From contig JAZQIV010000050.1 in NCBI GenBank assembly GCA_045541305.1, positions 1-15,374 on the forward strand: a stretch of 15,374 nucleotides of DNA. Reading direction: 5' to 3'. The notes beneath the pieces were generated by a model. It did not search any database. It saw only the letters and a list, made by a program, of their open reading frames with translations, and was not told the DNA's origin. This document shows, one piece after another, positions 13,928 to 15,374 of this stretch. The position numbers were made by a program, and so were the translations under genes. This DNA comes from RGIG3009 sp045541305. GTDB taxonomy: Bacteria > Bacillota > Clostridia > Oscillospirales > Acutalibacteraceae. Each line of letters starts with the position of its first letter. The first letter of the stretch is position 1.

Positions 13928-14845
13928 ATGGCAAGAACAAAGTTAGAAGGCATTTATATCCCCGTAATCACCCCCTTCAACGAAGATGAGACCATCAATT
14001 TTGAGGCGATCAAGGAAATCGCTAAATTCCTCGGCGAAAACGGCGTAACCGGTATTATTCCCTCCGGTTCCACCGGCGAAATGGTTGGTATGCGTGTTGA
14101 AGAACAGATTGCTGTTAACAAGGCATACATCGAGGCCGGTCATGCAAACGGCCTGAAAGTTGTGGCATCTACCGGTGCTTATCGTACCTGCGATGTTGTT
14201 ACGATGTCTCAGGCAGCCGAGGCAGCCGGTGCCGATGGCGTGATGGTTGTAACGCCTTGGTATATGGGCCCCAACAAAAAAGAACTGTATCAGCACTATA
14301 AGACCATCCACGACAGTATTAGTATCCCGGTTATGATGTATCACAATCCCTACTATTCGACTGTTTTGCTCGACGACAAATTTATCGCCAAGCTGTATAA
14401 CGAGGGGTGCATTGATGCTATCAAGGAGCGTCAGGCGGATGTGTATCGTCAGCAGAACCTCCGTCGCTTGACCGATGACAATTTCGGCATTTTCTATGGC
14501 TACGATGTGTGCCCTGTTGAATGCCTCACTTGCTGGTCCGACGGTTGGGTTTGCGGTACGGGTAATCTGTTCCCTGCCGAAAACGCCAAGATTTATCAGC
14601 TGGCCAAGGAGAAGAAGACGGCGGAAGCTATGAAAGCTCATGAGGAACTGATTTGGCCGTACTTGCACCTCTTCTCCGAAACAGATTCTAACGGCGATGT
14701 GCTGTGGCTGCAGATCATTAAGGAAGGTCTGAAACTTCGTGGCGTGGATGCGGGATTTAGCCGCAAACCGGTCCTTTCCGATCTGCCTGAGGAAACGATC
14801 AAGAGATTGAAGGATACTTTGAAGCACTACGGTTACATTGATTAA
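13928..14845 (+). CDS. DapA/NanA-family class I aldolase or dehydratase
   Basis: A 305-residue TIM-barrel enzyme of the dihydrodipicolinate synthase / N-acetylneuraminate lyase superfamily, which uses a Schiff-base lysine to cleave or condense 2-oxo acids. PSGSTGE (45-51) is the carboxylate-binding loop, in the GSTGE form seen in NanA rather than GTTGE of most DapA. Y138 (MMYHNP) and K166 (DAIKERQ) are 28 apart, as in DapA. The start at 13928 follows AAGGAG with 9-nt spacing. It sits beside an AraC-type regulator and away from lysine-biosynthesis genes, so a catabolic role on a sugar-derived keto acid is more likely than diaminopimelate synthesis. Which substrate (sialic acid, keto-deoxy sugar acid or other) cannot be decided. 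Confidence 0.9.
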   Translation: MARTKLEGIYIPVITPFNEDETINFEAIKEIAKFLGENGVTGIIPSGSTGEMVGMRVEEQIAVNKAYIEAGHANGLKVVASTGAYRTCDVVTMSQAAEAAGADGVMVVTPWYMGPNKKELYQHYKTIHDSISIPVMMYHNPYYSTVLLDDKFIAKLYNEGCIDAIKERQADVYRQQNLRRLTDDNFGIFYGYDVCPVECLTCWSDGWVCGTGNLFPAENAKIYQLAKEKKTAEAMKAHEELIWPYLHLFSETDSNGDVLWLQIIKEGLKLRGVDAGFSRKPVLSDLPEETIKRLKDTLKHYGYID

Positions 14846-14886
14846 TGGTATTAATCCGCACTAAAGATAAGTAACGGATACTTATT

Positions 14887-14933
14887 AAGAAGCTGAGTGG
14901 TCAATTGTTTAAATGGCTGCTCAGCTTCTTTTT
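14887..14933 (+). terminator. Intrinsic terminator after the aldolase gene
   Basis: AAGAAGCTGAG (14887-14897) pairs with CTCAGCTTCTT (14920-14930) around a 22-nt loop, followed by further T residues. The 11-bp stem and T run fit a rho-independent terminator despite the long loop. Confidence 0.85.
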
Positions 14934-15032
14934 CTATATTGATTTACCGAATCGACAGCATTTAAAAATTGTTTATTTCAGACATATTCGTAGCTTTTTT
15001 AGGACACTTTTTGGCACAATTTGCGTTTTGCG

Positions 15033-15062
15033 TTGATGCAGAAGAGAGGGGTGTGCTACAAT
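15033..15062 (+). promoter_or_regulatory. Extended -10 promoter of the secreted-protein gene
   Basis: TTGATG (15033-15038), 18-bp spacer, TACAAT (15057-15062) preceded by TGC. It would start transcription about 32 nt before the TTG start codon. Confidence 0.6.
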
Positions 15063-15100
15063 AATGTGGAAACCGTGATACCAGCTAAGGAGGAATTCCG

Positions 15101-15374
15101 TTGAAAAAACTGTCATGTATTGTTTCGTTGGGCGTGTTATTGTGCTCTGTGCTTTGTGGTGTGAGTGCATTCCCTGCTCAAGCAACTGTGGCTGAACTTA
15201 CAAGTAACGGTGCTGCCGGCGGATATCGCGAATACTATAAGATTCATTCAACAGCAGAGCGACCGGAAGTTGCTGTCGAAGCTGATATGATGTCGGCTGT
15301 GGAAGAAGACGGCGAACCGGCAACGTTTGTACAGAATCAGGATGGTAAACTGACGAAGTCGGATCGTAGCCATG
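15101..15374 (+). CDS. Secreted protein, N-terminal part (runs off window)
   Basis: An open frame from TTG 15101 continues to the window end, giving 91 residues. The start is well supported by AAGGAGG (15087-15093) 7 nt upstream and by an extended -10 promoter. The product has a clear signal peptide: MKKLSC, a hydrophobic core to about residue 22, and a likely signal peptidase I site after AQA (residue 28). C15 and C19 lie in the core but their surroundings are not a good lipobox. The mature start (TVAELTSNGAAGGYREYY...) is acidic and polar, and I recognise no domain in it. Function cannot be assigned from this part; exported enzymes and cell-surface proteins often begin this way. Confidence 0.82.
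   Translation, partial: MKKLSCIVSLGVLLCSVLCGVSAFPAQATVAELTSNGAAGGYREYYKIHSTAERPEVAVEADMMSAVEEDGEPATFVQNQDGKLTKSDRSH

Noticed and set aside
13943..14827. 294-codon minus-strand open frame opposite the aldolase gene
   Set aside because: The plus-strand frame carries intact DapA/NanA motifs; the antisense frame has no recognisable domain and arises from codon bias.
13928..14845. Calling the aldolase nanA or dapA outright
   Set aside because: The GSTGE loop leans toward NanA, but the substrate-specific residues do not settle it and no other sialic-acid or lysine-pathway gene is present.
1..15374. CRISPR array, tRNA, rRNA, insertion sequence or attachment site
   Set aside because: No regularly spaced repeats, no tRNA cloverleaf or rRNA-like sequence, no transposase or integrase frame, and no flanking direct repeats were seen on reading both strands by eye.

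Overview
The window looks like chromosome from a spore-forming, low-to-mid GC Firmicute, most likely a gut-type member of the class Clostridia. Three things point there: a complete cotJA-cotJB-cotJC spore-coat cluster, a cdaA-cdaR (c-di-AMP synthase and regulator) pair, and a DUF3343 protein coupled to a class V cysteine desulfurase. Shine-Dalgarno sequences are strong, and several promoters fit a sigma-A consensus with a TACAAT or extended TGn -10 element. I could not run searches, so the lineage is an inference from gene content.

Positions 1-5711 are core metabolism and signalling. A glutamate dehydrogenase gene (minus strand, running off the left edge) diverges from ruvX (Holliday-junction resolvase-like). 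Next come the DUF3343/cysteine desulfurase pair, with a 4-nt stop/start overlap and a hairpin that covers the first ribosome binding site. Then come cdaA and cdaR, also overlapping by 4 nt, with a promoter buried in the 3' end of the desulfurase gene. A strong hairpin terminator closes this block. Positions 5712-6958 hold the overlapping cotJABC genes, a CATAGAAT element resembling a sigma-E -10 upstream, and a terminator.

Positions about 6960-14935 look like an accessory, more AT-rich region built from regulator/effector pairs. A DeoR-family repressor diverges from a GpsA-like dehydrogenase. An AraC-family regulator diverges from a ten-helix DMT/EamA-type transporter, which is followed by a protein with two complete SGNH/GDSL hydrolase domains in tandem. 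A second AraC-family regulator diverges from a DapA/NanA-family class I aldolase. Together this suggests inducible handling of small sugar-derived or keto-acid compounds: ester removal by the SGNH protein, membrane transport by the DMT protein, aldol cleavage by the DapA/NanA homologue, and a dehydrogenase under separate control. The substrate cannot be read from the sequence. Short open stretches between these genes may be remnants of older genes.

The right end, from 15101, starts a secreted protein with a clear signal peptide, cut off by the window edge. The most notable observations are the tandem SGNH protein, the three regulator/effector pairs, the RBS-covering hairpin ahead of the DUF3343 gene, and the divergent GpsA-like enzyme with an operator-like repeat over its -10.
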